Shown here: piece by piece, positions 29,748-41,649 of the stretch
Layout of the letters: each line of letters starts with the position of its first letter
How positions within the stretch are numbered: the stretch's first letter is position 1
Source: Bimuria novae-zelandiae CBS 107.79
Lineage: Eukaryota; Ascomycota; Dothideomycetes; Pleosporales; Didymosphaeriaceae
DNA: 64,000 nt
Assembly (NCBI GenBank): GCA_010015655.1
Contig: ML976657.1
Location: 2,037,252 to 2,101,251, forward strand
Direction of reading: 5' to 3'
Program-made: the position numbers and the translations under genes
The notes under the pieces: generated by a model
Databases searched by the model: none
Told to the model about the DNA's origin: nothing
The model's input: the letters and a program-made list of their open reading frames with translations, nothing else

Positions 29748-31085
29748 ATGAAGATCAAGGCACTGTCAAGGCCCGCCTCTTCCGCGCAGGCGCCTGGCTC
29801 TAATGTCAACAAGCTGACGCGGAACCTTGACCCAACACAGCATCCTTTCGAGCGCGCCCGCGAATACACTCGCGCCCTCAATGCCACAAAGCTCGAGCGC
29901 ATGTTCGCAAAACCGTTCCTTGGCGACTTTGAACCTGGACACGTCGACGGTGTCTACAGCCTGGCAAAGGACCCAAATAGTCTCGAACACTTTGCATCTG
30001 GTAGTGGCGACGGCGTGGTGAAGGTCTGGGACACGACCGATCGTAAAGAAGCATGGCAAGCTCAAGCTCACGAGAATATGGTCAAGGGAATGTGTTGGAC
30101 GCGAGACCGGCGACTGCTCACTTGCGGCAGTGACCAGAAAATTCAGCTGTTTGAGCCGTACTCCACACCTTCAAAGAGTCCACCCGTAGCAACTTGGCAC
30201 GGCAGCGCATTCACGTCTATTTCCCACCACCGCAACCTGCCTTCCTTCGCCGCCGCAAGTGACAGGATCTCCGTATACGACACGTCAAGGACATCGAGCG
30301 CGCCGGTACAGACACTGCAGTGGCCTAGTGCGATTGATACTATCAATGCCCTGGCTTGGAACCAAGTGGAGACATCTATCATCGCCTCTGCAGCGACAGA
30401 TCGTGCTATCATTCTATACGATCTTCGTACCAATTCGCCACTACACAGGACCGTCTTGCACATGGCCAGCAATTCCATTGCATGGAATCCAATGGAGGCC
30501 TTCAACTTCGCGGTGGCCAACGAGGATCACAACATTTATGCGTTCGACATGCGCAACATGAAGCGAGCTCTCAACGTGTACAAAGGTCACGTTGCAGCAG
30601 TCATGAGCGTTGAGTTCAGCCCCACAGGAGAGGAGTTAGTGTCTGGGTCGTACGACCGCTCCGTACGTCTCTGGGAGCGCCAAAAAGGTCATTCTCGCGA
30701 CATATACCACACCAAGCGGATGCAGAGGGTCTTCTCCGTGGCATGGAGTCCAGATAACAATTACGTGCTTAGCGGTAGTGACGACGGCAACGTCCGCCTC
30801 TGGAGAGCAAAGGCATCCTCCAGGCAAGGCGTAAAGTCAGCTGCACTTCGGCAAAAGCTACAGTACGATGAGGCTCTCAAGGAACGCTATCAACATATGC
30901 CTGAGATCAGACGCATCGCAAGGCACAGGCATGTTCCTAAGCAGGTGAAGAAGGCCGCCGAGATCAAGAACGAAGAGTTGGCCTCCATCAAGCGGAAAGA
31001 AGAGAACGAACGACGACACAGCAAGAAGGGCCAAGTCAGACGGCAAGCTGAAAGAGAGAAGATGATTCTGGCAAGGGAGCAGTGA
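29748..31085 (+). CDS. SOF1: Sof1 / DCAF13, U3 snoRNP WD40 protein for 18S rRNA processing
   Basis: A single exon encodes 445 residues. Sof1 is a nucleolar component of the small-subunit processome. The N terminus MKIKALSRP, NLDPTQHPFERAREYTRALNA and LERMFAKPFLGDF is diagnostic. About seven WD40 repeats follow (for example SGSGDGVVKVWD, SGSYDRSVRLWE, SGSDDGNVRLWRA). The conserved Sof1 C-terminal domain comes after them (YHTKRMQRVFSVAW, LKERYQHMPEIRRIARHRHV, PKQVKKA) and ends in a Lys/Arg/Glu-rich tail. The start at 29748 gives the conserved N terminus, so it is secure. Confidence 0.95.
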   Translation: MKIKALSRPASSAQAPGSNVNKLTRNLDPTQHPFERAREYTRALNATKLERMFAKPFLGDFEPGHVDGVYSLAKDPNSLEHFASGSGDGVVKVWDTTDRKEAWQAQAHENMVKGMCWTRDRRLLTCGSDQKIQLFEPYSTPSKSPPVATWHGSAFTSISHHRNLPSFAAASDRISVYDTSRTSSAPVQTLQWPSAIDTINALAWNQVETSIIASAATDRAIILYDLRTNSPLHRTVLHMASNSIAWNPMEAFNFAVANEDHNIYAFDMRNMKRALNVYKGHVAAVMSVEFSPTGEELVSGSYDRSVRLWERQKGHSRDIYHTKRMQRVFSVAWSPDNNYVLSGSDDGNVRLWRAKASSRQGVKSAALRQKLQYDEALKERYQHMPEIRRIARHRHVPKQVKKAAEIKNEELASIKRKEENERRHSKKGQVRRQAEREKMILAREQ

Positions 31086-32378
31086 ACCTTTCGGATTTCA
31101 CATCTGCATAGCGACGGCGTCGTGTTTGGGTTTCAATCCCCTGAGTTGTGCATTACGACCCCTATGAGGGTGTCAAAAGCTATTTGTTGAAACTTCAATA
31201 TACCCCGTTATTTGTACACGCTAAGTCGGAGGTGCTGCAGCTTCCTGGCATTCTGTCTTGTGATGGACATGTCCCACTTCAACCCTATTACCCTCCTGGT
31301 CTCTTAGTTCTTATGGCATTCGAACCCACAGCTGGTCGTAGAAAACTTGTTCGTCAAGAGGTCAGTTAAAGGTTATCTTTGCCGGTGGCAGAATCATCGC
31401 TGCCAAGGTGGTACATCGGCAAGTGGACCACCATGTCCAGACCGATGAGCTGTCTAATAATATGTTTTCTTTTTTCGCAATCTCTCAATCTGAAGGTCAC
31501 CGGAAGATGGTCAGTGGTTGACGTCGGGATTGCCAGGAATATCGGGAGATCTGTTCGAGTACCTTTCCTGTTATGGCTAGCATATAGAGGCGCACATCAT
31601 CTCCCAGAACCCCAGTCTGCTCCTACACTGTATCGTCTTCTATGTCACCCAATCTCGACAAGCTCCATGCTGTAATACGAGGTCAAGAGACATACACTCT
31701 CTGGAGGGCTCCGATTCGAACACTCGCATCCTAAATGGCAGTTAGCCGTGGACGAAGACCGTCGGGGGCCGAAAACCCGGATCCATTGGGTATTCACGGA
31801 GCTGCTTCTACAGTACAGTTCGACCAAACGAGTAATTAAGCATACTATATATGAAGATGATTCTACAACGGGTGTTTATGCGGAGCCTGGGTGCAGACAT
31901 ACCGAACCATGGCGATTGGTGGGCACGACCACATGCGTGCCATTGTAACCTCTCGGCAGGCACGGCTTGAAACCTTACGCCCTTCCGCAACTTCCCCATT
32001 TTTCGCTCTGCAGGAATTGCATGTCAGCGTTGGCGATAGGCTAACGCCATTTTGACTCAAAATGTGAATGCGTGTATGTGTGGTTCGCGGACTACACAAG
32101 TTTCATGTTTCTCCGAACCTAGCGTCGACGGCCCCAAATAGCCCCCCGACTATGGGCCAAATTTACCGTCGCGTAGTCGCTGGCTTGACTTGGACCTAGC
32201 GTTTCAAACATCTGTTGACATGCATCGACGCAATCAGTGGAATATAAGAGATAGCGTAGACTTCGTATGGAGCAGTAACAGCCTCGCGGTAGCTCACTAC
32301 TTCGTTCGTCCTTCGATCCGGTTACGGGTCTTCCATTCATTCATTCATTCGTTTGCGTTTACTTTCACTCATTTCAAA
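31086..32378. other. Intergenic, upstream of the GH71 gene
   Basis: About 1.3 kb without a recognisable gene. An ATTC microsatellite (about four units near 32336-32351) lies in the leader just before the GH71 ATG. Confidence 0.5.
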
Positions 32379-33769
32379 ATGCGTTTCCTTGCGGGCTGGT
32401 CCGCCGTCGGATTCGCAACTTTGGCTTCTTGCGCTCCCAGCGCTCCACTATCGCAGTGAGATTGCAGCGGAGGAATCTTCGCCCACTACATGATCGGAGA
32501 AATTACGGATGAACACACCAAGAAAGATATCGAAGACGCAATAGACCTCGGTCTGGACGCCTTCGCGCTCAACATCAACACCCTAAATGAATGGGCCACC
32601 TCAACCGTCGACCGCCTCTTTAACAACGCCGACGCCCTAGGCTTCCACCTCTTCTTCTCCTTCGACTTCGGCGAGAATAACTTCGGCGACACGAGCGAAG
32701 TCACCGAATACCTCAAACCGTTCCTCACCCGACCCTCCTACTACCTATACGCAGGCCAGCCGCTCGTCAGCACCTTCGGCGGCGAGCAATTCCCCGACAG
32801 CCAAATCGCGCAGTTCAAAGCCGACGTAGGCGGCAACATTCTATTCATCCCGGGGCTTTACAAAAACGCCCCCGACGCCAACCTCTTCACCTCCTTCCCC
32901 TCCTACGACGGCGTCTTCGGCTGGAACGCCTGGCCCGCGCAAACCGTCGGACCCGTCATAACCAACGCCTCCACCACCGACGACGCCATCTGGGCGGCCG
33001 CCGTCGCCGCGAGCCCCGGTAAACTGCGCATCGCCGGCCTCTCGCCAAACTTCTTCAAGCACTACGCGGGACAAAACTGGTACCGCCGCGGGGAACAAAA
33101 CCTCGAGTTTCGCATCCCCGAACTCCTGGCCGACGCACCGGATATGATTGAGATACAGACGTGGAACGACGCCCCCGAGAGCCATTATATTGGGAATATC
33201 TGGGACGAGCCGAATGCGGGGAATGCAGAGGCGAAGACGTGGTACGAAGGATTTGATCATAGGGGGTATCAGCAGGTGCTGAAGCCGCTTGCGAAGGTGT
33301 GGCATGCGTGCGAGGCCGGGCCGGAGAATACGGTGCCGACGAATGGGGGCGTTGTGCAGGGCGCGTTTTGGCACCACGTTCTCACTGTAGAGGGGGATTG
33401 TAGTGCGGATCCAAAGGGGAAGCCGGAGCCGCTGTTTGCGGAGGATGCGGTGAGCGGGGTTGTGCTGGTTGCGAAGGGGAGCGCGGGGCTTGTTGCGGTT
33501 GTGAATAATGGGGAGAGGGAGTTGGGGAAGATGGCGCTGGAGGAGGGGTATAATAGGTTTAAGTTTGATGGGTTGGGCGCGGGGAAGGTGCAATTGGAAG
33601 TTTGTGAGTTCGCTTGATGATTCTTGGAGTGGCATGGAAGGTTGCTAACATTGCTGTGGATACAGGGGATGGTAGCACGATGGTGGCTGGCGGGTATAGC
33701 AACCAGGAAGTTAAGACTATGTCGGACGTTTGCAACTATAACATGCAGATTGTTGGGTTCCCTGGATGA
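32379..33769 (+). pseudogene. GH71 alpha-1,3-glucanase (mutanase) with an in-frame TGA after the signal peptide
   Basis: GH71 enzymes hydrolyse alpha-1,3-glucan of fungal cell walls. ATG 32379 starts a signal peptide (MRFLAGWSAVGFATLASCA). The frame meets TGA at 32457-32459 and continues in the same frame into the full domain: FAHYMIGEI, DLGLDAFALNINTLNEW, FFSFDFGE, PSYYLYAGQPLVSTFGGE, IEIQTWNDAPESHYIGN. A normal intron (33604-33665, GTGAGT, branch GCTAAC, ACAG) leads to a last exon ending CNYNMQIVGFPG. The TGA lies inside GTGAGATTGCAG (32456-32467), 12 nt with perfect donor and acceptor ends but far too short to splice. The rest of the gene looks intact, so the lesion is recent, is an error, or is bypassed. 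Confidence 0.82.
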
Positions 33770-34370
33770 GCGGGCGGCGAAGGGGTGAAGGTAAGGCGCT
33801 TGCGATAGCCTCGCTGGTCTTGCTCTCGCGTACCGCTGAAATTTGGCTGTTTTATTATGCATCCTGGGGTAACACTAGCGATAGCTTTACTCTGGTCCTT
33901 ACGGCCAACTTTTAGCTTTACGCGGGAGTATTGGACTAGGCATGCTAGGAATGCCTCGTGTTCTGGAGATGTTGAAGATACCTTTTCCACATGTTTATAT
34001 CCATCAAAATGGGTTCATCGATACGCAGACCGAGACATCATTTCATAATCTCCATTCAATTCTGTGCGATGTATGCTCAACGGTCGGCTGTACCCGTAGC
34101 TCACCTGTTCCGATTCTTGAATCCTTACGACGGGCCCTTTCCGTGTTGTGCTATGGAGGGGGGTGTATTATGGGCGATACCTTGGAATGATCGTTTCTCT
34201 GCTTCTTTGGAAGCTCTGAGAGGCGATCGACCCACGTATGTATCTCTTCAACTTACGAACCCGTGCAGGCCGGTCGATCCAACCCGGAACGCGCGTCGCC
34301 ATTTCCAATCTCCACAAAACCCCACCTATTCAACCCCAGACCTTCGTTTTCGAAACAGGATACGGAGTCA
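33770..34370. other. Intergenic between convergent GH71 and GH125 genes
   Basis: The 600-bp spacer between two convergent 3' ends should contain both polyadenylation regions. No gene is recognised. Confidence 0.5.
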
Positions 34371-36076
34371 TCACTGAAACCCCATCTTCAGAATCCACGG
34401 CCTCCTCTTCTCCAGATCCAAAATGGCCTGCCCAAACAACCCATTCGCCCAGGAAAACCTATCCACATTAGCCCTCTCCCTACTCCCCCCCCCCCCCAAA
34501 TCCAAGGAAAGGTACACACTCACCACTGCCTCGTCCACGACCCCTCCGCATGCGCATGCACACTCTCATGCACCAACCCATACCCATCCGTACTCCCCAG
34601 CACCCACCCCACCTCCCTCGCAATCTCCTCATCATCCTCGCTCGTCAAAATACTCATAATATTCGCCATCGGCCACGCGCTCCCGGGAAGCGTATGCATG
34701 CTCCCCACGCCTGCGATGCGCGGGCCCCACGCGAAATACGGGTTCGCGCGGGAAAGTATGCGCGCGCGCGTCGCCGCGTACACGGGATCATCACGCGTGG
34801 TGTAGTTGAGGAACGGCGCGGAGAGCAGAGACGGGATGTTTGGGTCGTCCATGAGAATGGCGGAGCCGTAGCCGTCGATCTCGTAGGCGAAGATGTCGCC
34901 CTGGGGGGAGGGGTGGATGGCGTGGGTGGAGATACCTGCGCGGATGCCTGCGCTCATGTTGCGCATCCAGGAGGTTAGATTCGCCCCTTGAGGTTCTACG
35001 TGCGACATTATGAGCGCGGACGCGTTGAGCGCGACGGCGTACATCATGTTGGAAGGGATGAGGTACTGGTAGATGCAGCTGTCGTCGCTGGGCCGCTGGA
35101 AAGAGCGGACGAGCCCGATGTGGCCTTTGTGGGGGGAGCCGTTGCACTCGTTGATCGGGGTGCCACCGTAGGGCGCGCAGTAGGTGTAGGGCGTGTGTTG
35201 CCAGTTTCCCTCCTCGTCGTAGGAGTCGATCATCATGTTTTCGGTTATTTCGAGGACCTTTTTGACGGCGTCGATCCAGCTGTGGCGGCCGAAGAAGGCG
35301 TAGTCGCCGGTGTGGGAGGCGTAGTCGGCGGAGAGCTGGAGGAATGAGGCGACCGAGTCGAGCTCCCATTGGCAGCTGAAGACTTGCATGTAGTCGTAGT
35401 TGGGGTTTATGGTGTCGCTGTTGGCGCTGCTCCTTCGCTGAATGCGAGACTCCTCGGGTGCTTGAAAAGCGTTACAGAATGGGTCACCTAGTATGTACCG
35501 CGCCTGCAGGTTTATGGCTCCTCTGAATAGCGATGCAAGAGTGCCTTTTCCCTTGCCTCCATCGGACCTCAGCACGCTGGTGTAAGCTTGCAGCTGGTTC
35601 GCACTATCTCTTAACCACATCGCCTGGATGTCCCCTGTGATGACGAACGCCAACTCTTCATCCTCATCCTCGTTCCTTAACTTCTCTACCTCTTTCTCGG
35701 ACATCAGCATCATATTGCGAGCAAGCCGATAAAGCGTTTTGTTAGTTGCGGGGTCAGCCTCCGTAATTATGGTCTTATTGGCTAGACCAGTCCAGGCGAT
35801 TGTCGTGTCCAGCGTGCTCGGCCAAGTGTTTTCGAACATACGCATCAAGTCCGGGTCCACGATGACTTTCCTCAGTCGCTCGATCGTGTCTTCCACCTCT
35901 TGACTTTTAAACGTGCGACATGATGGAATTGGGCGCATAGAAGCGAGCTCCCAGCGTCCAGTCGACAATGGTTGGTGTCTCTGGTAGGCATAGCCTGTGT
36001 ATATCGGACATTGCGCATTGGCGGTCGCAGTGATTAAAGAGAACGTGAGAGCAAGCAAGGGTCCGGGGAGAAACAT
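34371..36076 (-). CDS. GH125 exo-alpha-1,6-mannosidase, secretory
   Basis: GH125 enzymes remove terminal alpha-1,6-linked mannose from N-glycans or mannan with inversion. Residues 1-21 (MFLPGPLLALTFSLITATANA) are a signal peptide. Family blocks follow: FVITGDIQAMWLRDSANQ, NPNYDYMQVFSCQWELDSVA, YCAPYGGTPINECNGSPHKG, DIFAYEIDGYGSAILMDDPN, YFAWGPRIAGVGSMHT and GYGLVHESVH. Exon 1 (36076-34524) joins exon 2 (34458-34371) over a 65-bp intron with GTGAGT, a GGCTAAT branch and ATAG. The junction restores WFSWANGLFGQAILDLEKR, the expected family C terminus. The total is 546 residues. The intron carries a 13-bp homopolymer of C (plus strand). Reading on without splicing would truncate the protein at 518. 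Confidence 0.92.
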
Positions 36077-36486
36077 TTTAAATGGACACCGGGGTAGTAT
36101 GCCGGATTGTCGCGCTCACATGCTATGTCACCATCGACGCATTTTGAGAGGTGCAATTAGTGTGTAAGACCCCAAAGTTTACGGTCGTTGTTACACGAAG
36201 AACTCCTGAGGTCTCGTGCCCACGCACAGAGTGCAAGGTGGCTTGATGGTGCCAAGCTTCTGTCGGTTAGAGCGGACGTTGGCGGTGAATACCCAAACGC
36301 TTGTGCAGCCTTCAGACACCTGAAAAAGCCTGAACGACGACAAAAGAGCGAATAGATTAAATGCGAGGAAGAAGAAGAAGACGGCGCAAGGACAAAGCGG
36401 AAGCAAAAGCACGGGAAATGTATTTCTTCTTGGCTTAGGATATTCTAAATTAACTGCCAAGAGAATTAGTATATTCCTGTCTCACA
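36077..36486. other. Intergenic, GH125 promoter and COG4 3' flank
   Basis: The 410-bp stretch holds no recognisable gene. A minus frame at 36191-36460 is low-complexity and is not supported. Confidence 0.5.
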
Positions 36487-38889
36487 TCACCGAGGTCCTT
36501 TGACGATGCTTCGCGCAAAGCTTCTTTCGTCCGCCGTGAGGACCCACGCAATGCCAGAGTCGCCCGTCTGTTCAGTTGAAACCTCTTCCCATTCATCGTC
36601 CTCCATGTTCATAATCAGCGTCATTTGCGTGCACTTGGCGAAGGCGTCTCTGAGGCTATACTTCCCGCCTCCTACCGCGGCGGTCACGATGCCAGAGATG
36701 TCGCGCTCGAGGCGTACTGCTCCAAGCTCATTGACTAGACCGTGGTAACCGCGAAGACGTTTCTCCAGTGCGTTGGCAAGGTAGGCCAGCGCGACAGTGA
36801 GGAGGCGATCAAAGTTCGCAGTAGTAAGGATCCGTTTGATAGGTCGAATGAGTGCGCCCCAGCCTCTGTCGAAACGGGCTTTGACCAGGTCCGCATCATC
36901 CTCTTCGCCGTCTTCCCCGTTGGCCTCTTCCTCGGACGGCTTGTAATTGATTTCGCGGAATGTTTCAGTCAAAATTGGACGAACGCGAGGCTTCAGGACG
37001 CTGTGGAAGGCGACCTGGATGCTGTCGTTAAGGAGCTCACCGCTGTTTACCGCAAAGGAATGCTCCAGATTTTTGAGTTTTGTTTCCACGAACTTCGCGT
37101 CGTGACCAAATGGAAACAGGTTTTCCAGTGGGGATGGAGACGCATCGCCAGAGGGTTTGGATGGCCCACCAAGTTGTTGCTCGACAATGCGCTTAATGTA
37201 GTCATTGGACACATCAAGGTTGTTGATTAGAACGAGAAACGAGATGACCTTGTCTTCTGGAGGCAAGCCACCCTGTATGACAGGTCTGGGATAGCTCTCG
37301 TCTCGCATCTTCCTCTGGATCATGCCAATAAAATCCGAGGCCAGCAGACTACCAACTGTGGGAACGACATTGACAATGACGTCACGCTGTGATGTTGCTA
37401 GTGCTCGCTGTAACACTTGGTTTAGGATGTACATGGTGGTGTCGACTGCAGTGGTGATGAAAGGTGGATCAGCACCAAGCGGCTTCGTGGGGTTCAGGTT
37501 AAGACCAGTCGGCGACTGGTCCATCTGGAAGGCCTTCTCCACTGACCGTCGGAAGAAAAACGTGGTGAGATAGTTGAAAGGCTCGACAAGGTGACTAGAC
37601 ACCTTTCGGTAGAGATTGCTCGTGGTCAGAAACTGAGGCATCACCAGGCCATGGTCGATGCGATCTTCGGGCTCAGCAGGCTAGGGACGTAAGAAAGACG
37701 CTACGATAGGAAGAAACGGACATACCGCGCACTTGTCGGCGATGAAGCGGGAGTACAGAGCCCAGCGACCGAGCATGAGAGCACTTTCCGCGAGCAGACC
37801 ATCAATCTCTTGCATGTCGATACCTTCGTCTTCACTAACACGTGCGGCAGCATTGGCAGGCGAGCTGGAACGAGGTGTGCCATTCGCAGGTTTGAAGCTC
37901 TGGACTAGGAACGAGAAAGCGTACGACTTGCTGTCGGTCATCTTGCGGTCAATGTTGCGCTCCTCGTGCCACGTATCCAGCACAATGCCTCCTTGGACGT
38001 CTGCCTCGATCTGCAGGCGCTCGATGACCTTGGCCATCATGCCAGGCCCATAATGACGCTCTACCAGCGGCTCGTGACCGTCTACAATTTGGGCAATGTG
38101 TTCGAACAATTTCGTCAGCGTCTGGCCGTAGAAGTAGCTCTCCTGGCGCTGCGATGGCGGGGCGGAATTGAAGTTTGTGCGGGCTCTTGCAGCCACACCC
38201 TGGCACACATAGCGGCCGTATGCATCGAGGCCCGTGTCTGTCCGCCCGATCAAGGGGAACAGCTTGAAGAACCTCGTCACCCGCGAGCCGTCGCCCTCCG
38301 CTGCAGCCTTTTCAAACTCGCGCAGGAACAGGCCGCACAGCGACTCGGCGGCAGCATTGAGCGTCACCCGCGGCGGGTCGGGTACCTCTGCCGTGGGCAC
38401 AATCTCCTCTGCGAAGCTGCCGTCTATGACCTCGTCTGGTATCTTGGAGGCGCGACTGAGGTACCCCGCGGCCGTCTCCCAGTCCTGCGGCGCTCCCATG
38501 GACCCGTGCACGCCCAACACGCAGGCCTTCAGCTCGGCCACCTGCTCGACCATCTCGAGCGTCGCCTTGACGTTCGACTGCTCGTGGTCCAGCCGCTTCA
38601 CGGCGCTCGAGATGCGGTTCGCCGTCGAGGCGGCGTCGGCGAGCATGCCATTGCTGATGGCGCGCGTGTTGACGGCCTGGGTGCCGAGGTGGGCGCGCAG
38701 CAGGTCGAGGCGGCCGAGCTCGCGGGAGAGGTCCTTTTGGGAGGCGATGAGGTCGTTTAGTCGCTGCGTGACCGAGGCCTCCTGCTGGTGCAGCTCCGTG
38801 AGTGCGGCATGGATCTCCGCAACCGACGTGGCGGCGAACACATCGTGGGCGGGCGTCGTTACGGTAGCGAGGGCGGTGCCATTCTCCAT
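36487..38889 (-). CDS. COG4: Conserved oligomeric Golgi complex subunit 4
   Basis: COG4 is in lobe A of the COG tethering complex, which directs retrograde vesicles within the Golgi and binds SNAREs and Sly1. Exon 1 (38889-37726) and exon 2 (37680-36487) are joined over a 45-bp intron (GTATGT..CTAG), giving 785 residues, a typical COG4 length. The N-terminal half is a coiled-coil region (TELHQQEASVTQRLNDLIAS). It is followed by the conserved YLSRASKIP, VTRFFKLFPLIGR and YGRYVCQGVA. The second exon has DHGLVMPQFLTTSNLYR, VNVVPTVGSLLASDFIG, NNLDVSNDYIKRIV and FDRLLTVALAYLANALEKRL. Phase across the intron is zero. It shares a divergent interval of about 680 bp with the NIPA-type gene. Confidence 0.92.
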
Positions 38890-39571
38890 TGTCCCATATA
38901 TTTAGAGAGGCAAAGCGCTTGATCGGACAGCGGAGGTCGCGGCAGGCTTCGGCGATCGCTGTCTTTTTCGAGTGTGGGCGTCTAGGCCGCGTTGCTTGGA
39001 TGACGACGCTCCACTGTGTTCCTACAGGGACCGCCTGCTGACCAGGACTTCAAACGGGCCTTGGTCGAGGGCTGGCTGTGAAACATAACATGCTAACCCC
39101 CTTCAGCCAATGTCTAATATACCTACATAAATCCTTTTTGTTTTGTTTAGCAATGCATTGACTCGGAAAAAATCCGTCCACACATAACACACCTGCAATC
39201 GCCCTCCTATATATCGTGCTTCCCCTCCACTACACCTACCGGACCCCACGCTCTAGACACACTCTACGCCGCGCTAATACGGAGAAGGCGCAGCTGCATC
39301 GCCAAGCTGATAAAGTGCGGCGAGCCAGCTGAACGTGCGAATTCATACTCCTCTGCTGTGCCCCAAACACATTTCCCCTTCTGTCGAAGCCCGAGCGCCT
39401 GTGCTCACGAACGCCACGAGGAGAAACGGGATACCGCACTTCCCACACATGCCTTCGCCGCGGTTGTCGCACTCCTAGAAACCGATTCCCTGCTGCTGGC
39501 TGCGCTGCGAGGTACATCCACAGCTGCCACCCAGCGCGCATCCGTGGGCATCCTCCCGCACTCCCGCTACC
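38890..39571. other. Divergent intergenic region between COG4 and the NIPA-type gene
   Basis: This 680-bp interval must hold both promoters. No open frame with coding character or clear regulatory repeat is recognised. Confidence 0.5.
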
Positions 39572-41649
39572 ATGGACTCCGCCGGCCAGCTGCAGCTGCT
39601 CCATGGAGCCCACCAGCTCTACGAACGCTCCGGCGGCATGGGGGGCAACACCTCCGATCGGCCGCCCGCATACAAAATCGTCGGCATAATACTCGCCATA
39701 TCATCTGGTCTCTTCATCGGCGTGTCCTTTGTGCTGAAGAAGATGGGCCTGCTCAAGGCCAACGCGAAATACAACGAAGAGGCGGGCGAGGGCTACGGAT
39801 ACCTCAAGAACGTGTGGTGGTGGTCCGGCATGACCCTCATGATCATTGGAGAGATTTGCAACTTCGTCGCATACGCCTTCGTGGACGCCATTCTGGTCAC
39901 GCCCATGGGCGCTCTCACTGTCGTGGTCGCCGCTATCCTGTCTGCCATCTTTTTGAAGGAGCGCCTGAGTTTCGTGGGGAAAATGGGCTGTGTCAATTGC
40001 ATCCTTGGTTCCATCATCATCGCTCTCAATGCGCCACAACAGTCTGCCGTGGCCAACATCCAGGACATGAAAAAACTCGTCATATCACCGGGCTTCCTTA
40101 GCTACGGAGGAGCAGTCATTGTTGCTTGCGCCATCATTGCAATCTGGGTAGCACCAAAATACGGGAAGAAGACCATGATGGTTTATCTTACCATTTGCAG
40201 TTTGATCGGAGGTCTCAGTGTCGTGGCGACCCAGGGCCTCGGAGCCGCCATTATCGCTCAGATCAATGGCCAGTCTCAATTCAAGGAATGGTTTTTATAC
40301 GTGTTACTCGTATTTGTGATAACAACACTGTTGACCGAGATCATATATCTCAATGTAAGCCTTTCCGGACGTATGAGAACACTTGGGTCCATTCTAACTC
40401 CTTCCAGAAAGCACTAAACCTCTTCAACGCTGCACTGGTGACGCCAACCTACTACGTCTTTTTCACATCGGCTACCATTGTTACATCGGCCATCCTCTTC
40501 CGGGGTTTCAAGGGTTCAGTCATACAGATCACTACTATCATCATGGGCTTCCTCCAGATTTGCACTGGCGTCATTCTGCTACAGCTGTCCAAATCTGCTA
40601 AAGATGTGCCTGACGCTGCAGTGTTCAAGGGCGATCTCGACCAAGTCCGCACCGTCGCCGAGGTGGAAGAACCGGAATACGAACCAAGGGCAGATACAAT
40701 CCGAGGTGGTGGTGCCATCTTGCGGTCCATTTCGAAGGCGAGAAGCGAGAAGCAACTAATGGAACTGAAGAGATTGCAAGAGGAACATATGCAGCCTATC
40801 GGAGAGGGTGAAGCGGTCGAATTTGACGGTCTGCGAAGACGCAAGACTGTGCTGGACCCGAACCGGCCTCCCACACGAAGCGCTACTGTGATCCATAAAA
40901 CCGTTCACCCGCCCCTTGGAATGTCACATTTCCCTGAAGATGACTCGGACGATGACACGGCCTACCATCCAGGTTTCTTCCAGAGGTTGAGGTCACGGGG
41001 AAAATCGCAGAGCAGCGGGAGGTCGCAGAGCAGCTCTCATGCTGCAGTCGATCTTGCGTCACTGCCACCTATGACTTCCGACGGAAGTAAAGGGTACAGC
41101 CACGCCATGGAAACCGACACTTCCTACAAGCCCGTTCACGAAACTACCATTTCCTTTGGCACCCTTCCTCACCCGCCTCATCCGAATGACCGTGGCTTCC
41201 TCGATGCCTCCAGCGAACTGCATCCGCCTAAGCCACCAATCCACATCGCAAAGCGCCAATTCTCCTTCCAGAACGTCTTCGCGCGAAAACGCTCCGAGTC
41301 TGGCACAGGCAGCTCGATAATAGGTAGACCCGTTAGCCGCCACAGTCGCAAGAGCAGCCGCGAGGGCAAGGATGCCACCGAAGAAGAACGCCTCGGCCTA
41401 GTGAAGGGTGACTCAAGAATCCTCCTCCCCATACCAAGCCGCGATAGCAGAGACGAGAGTCCGCCGAGCTATTCCGACACCGATGATCGGCGCATAACGC
41501 GGAGTCCGAGCCCAGAGCGGGCGCTGAGCCCAGGGCGCGAATCGAGCACGGCTCAAGGGCAACCGTTAAGGCGGGTAGACACCGAAGAGTGGAACCCAGA
41601 GGACGACAAAGACTTTGAGACGCGGAAGGCGAGTGGTGCCTTCTTGTAA
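39572..41649 (+). CDS. NIPA-type magnesium transporter (DUF803) with long cytosolic tail
   Basis: NIPA proteins are multi-pass carriers of the drug/metabolite transporter superfamily that move Mg2+. Exon 1 (39572-40354) and exon 2 (40408-41649), with a 53-bp intron (GTAAGC, branch TCTAAC, CCAG), give 674 residues. The first about 320 residues hold eight to nine membrane helices with family blocks GLFIGVSFVLKKMGL, WWSGMTLMIIGEICNFVAYAF, ILVTPMGALTVVVAAILSAIF, LNAALVTPTYYVFFTSATI and GFLQICTGV. The remaining 350 or so residues are polar, rich in Ser, Pro and Arg (RSRGKSQSSGRSQSSSHA; SPSPERALSPGRESS), and look disordered with many potential phosphosites. This long tail is typical of filamentous ascomycete members and suggests regulation by kinases or endocytosis adaptors. 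Confidence 0.9.

Noticed and set aside
31314..31325. Inverted GGGTTCGAAT resembling a tRNA T arm
   Set aside because: Flanking sequence does not form acceptor, D or anticodon stems.
32457..32459. TGA in GH71 as a selenocysteine or programmed read-through codon
   Set aside because: Fungi of this group lack the selenocysteine system, and the context TGA-GAT is not the known TGA-CTA read-through motif.
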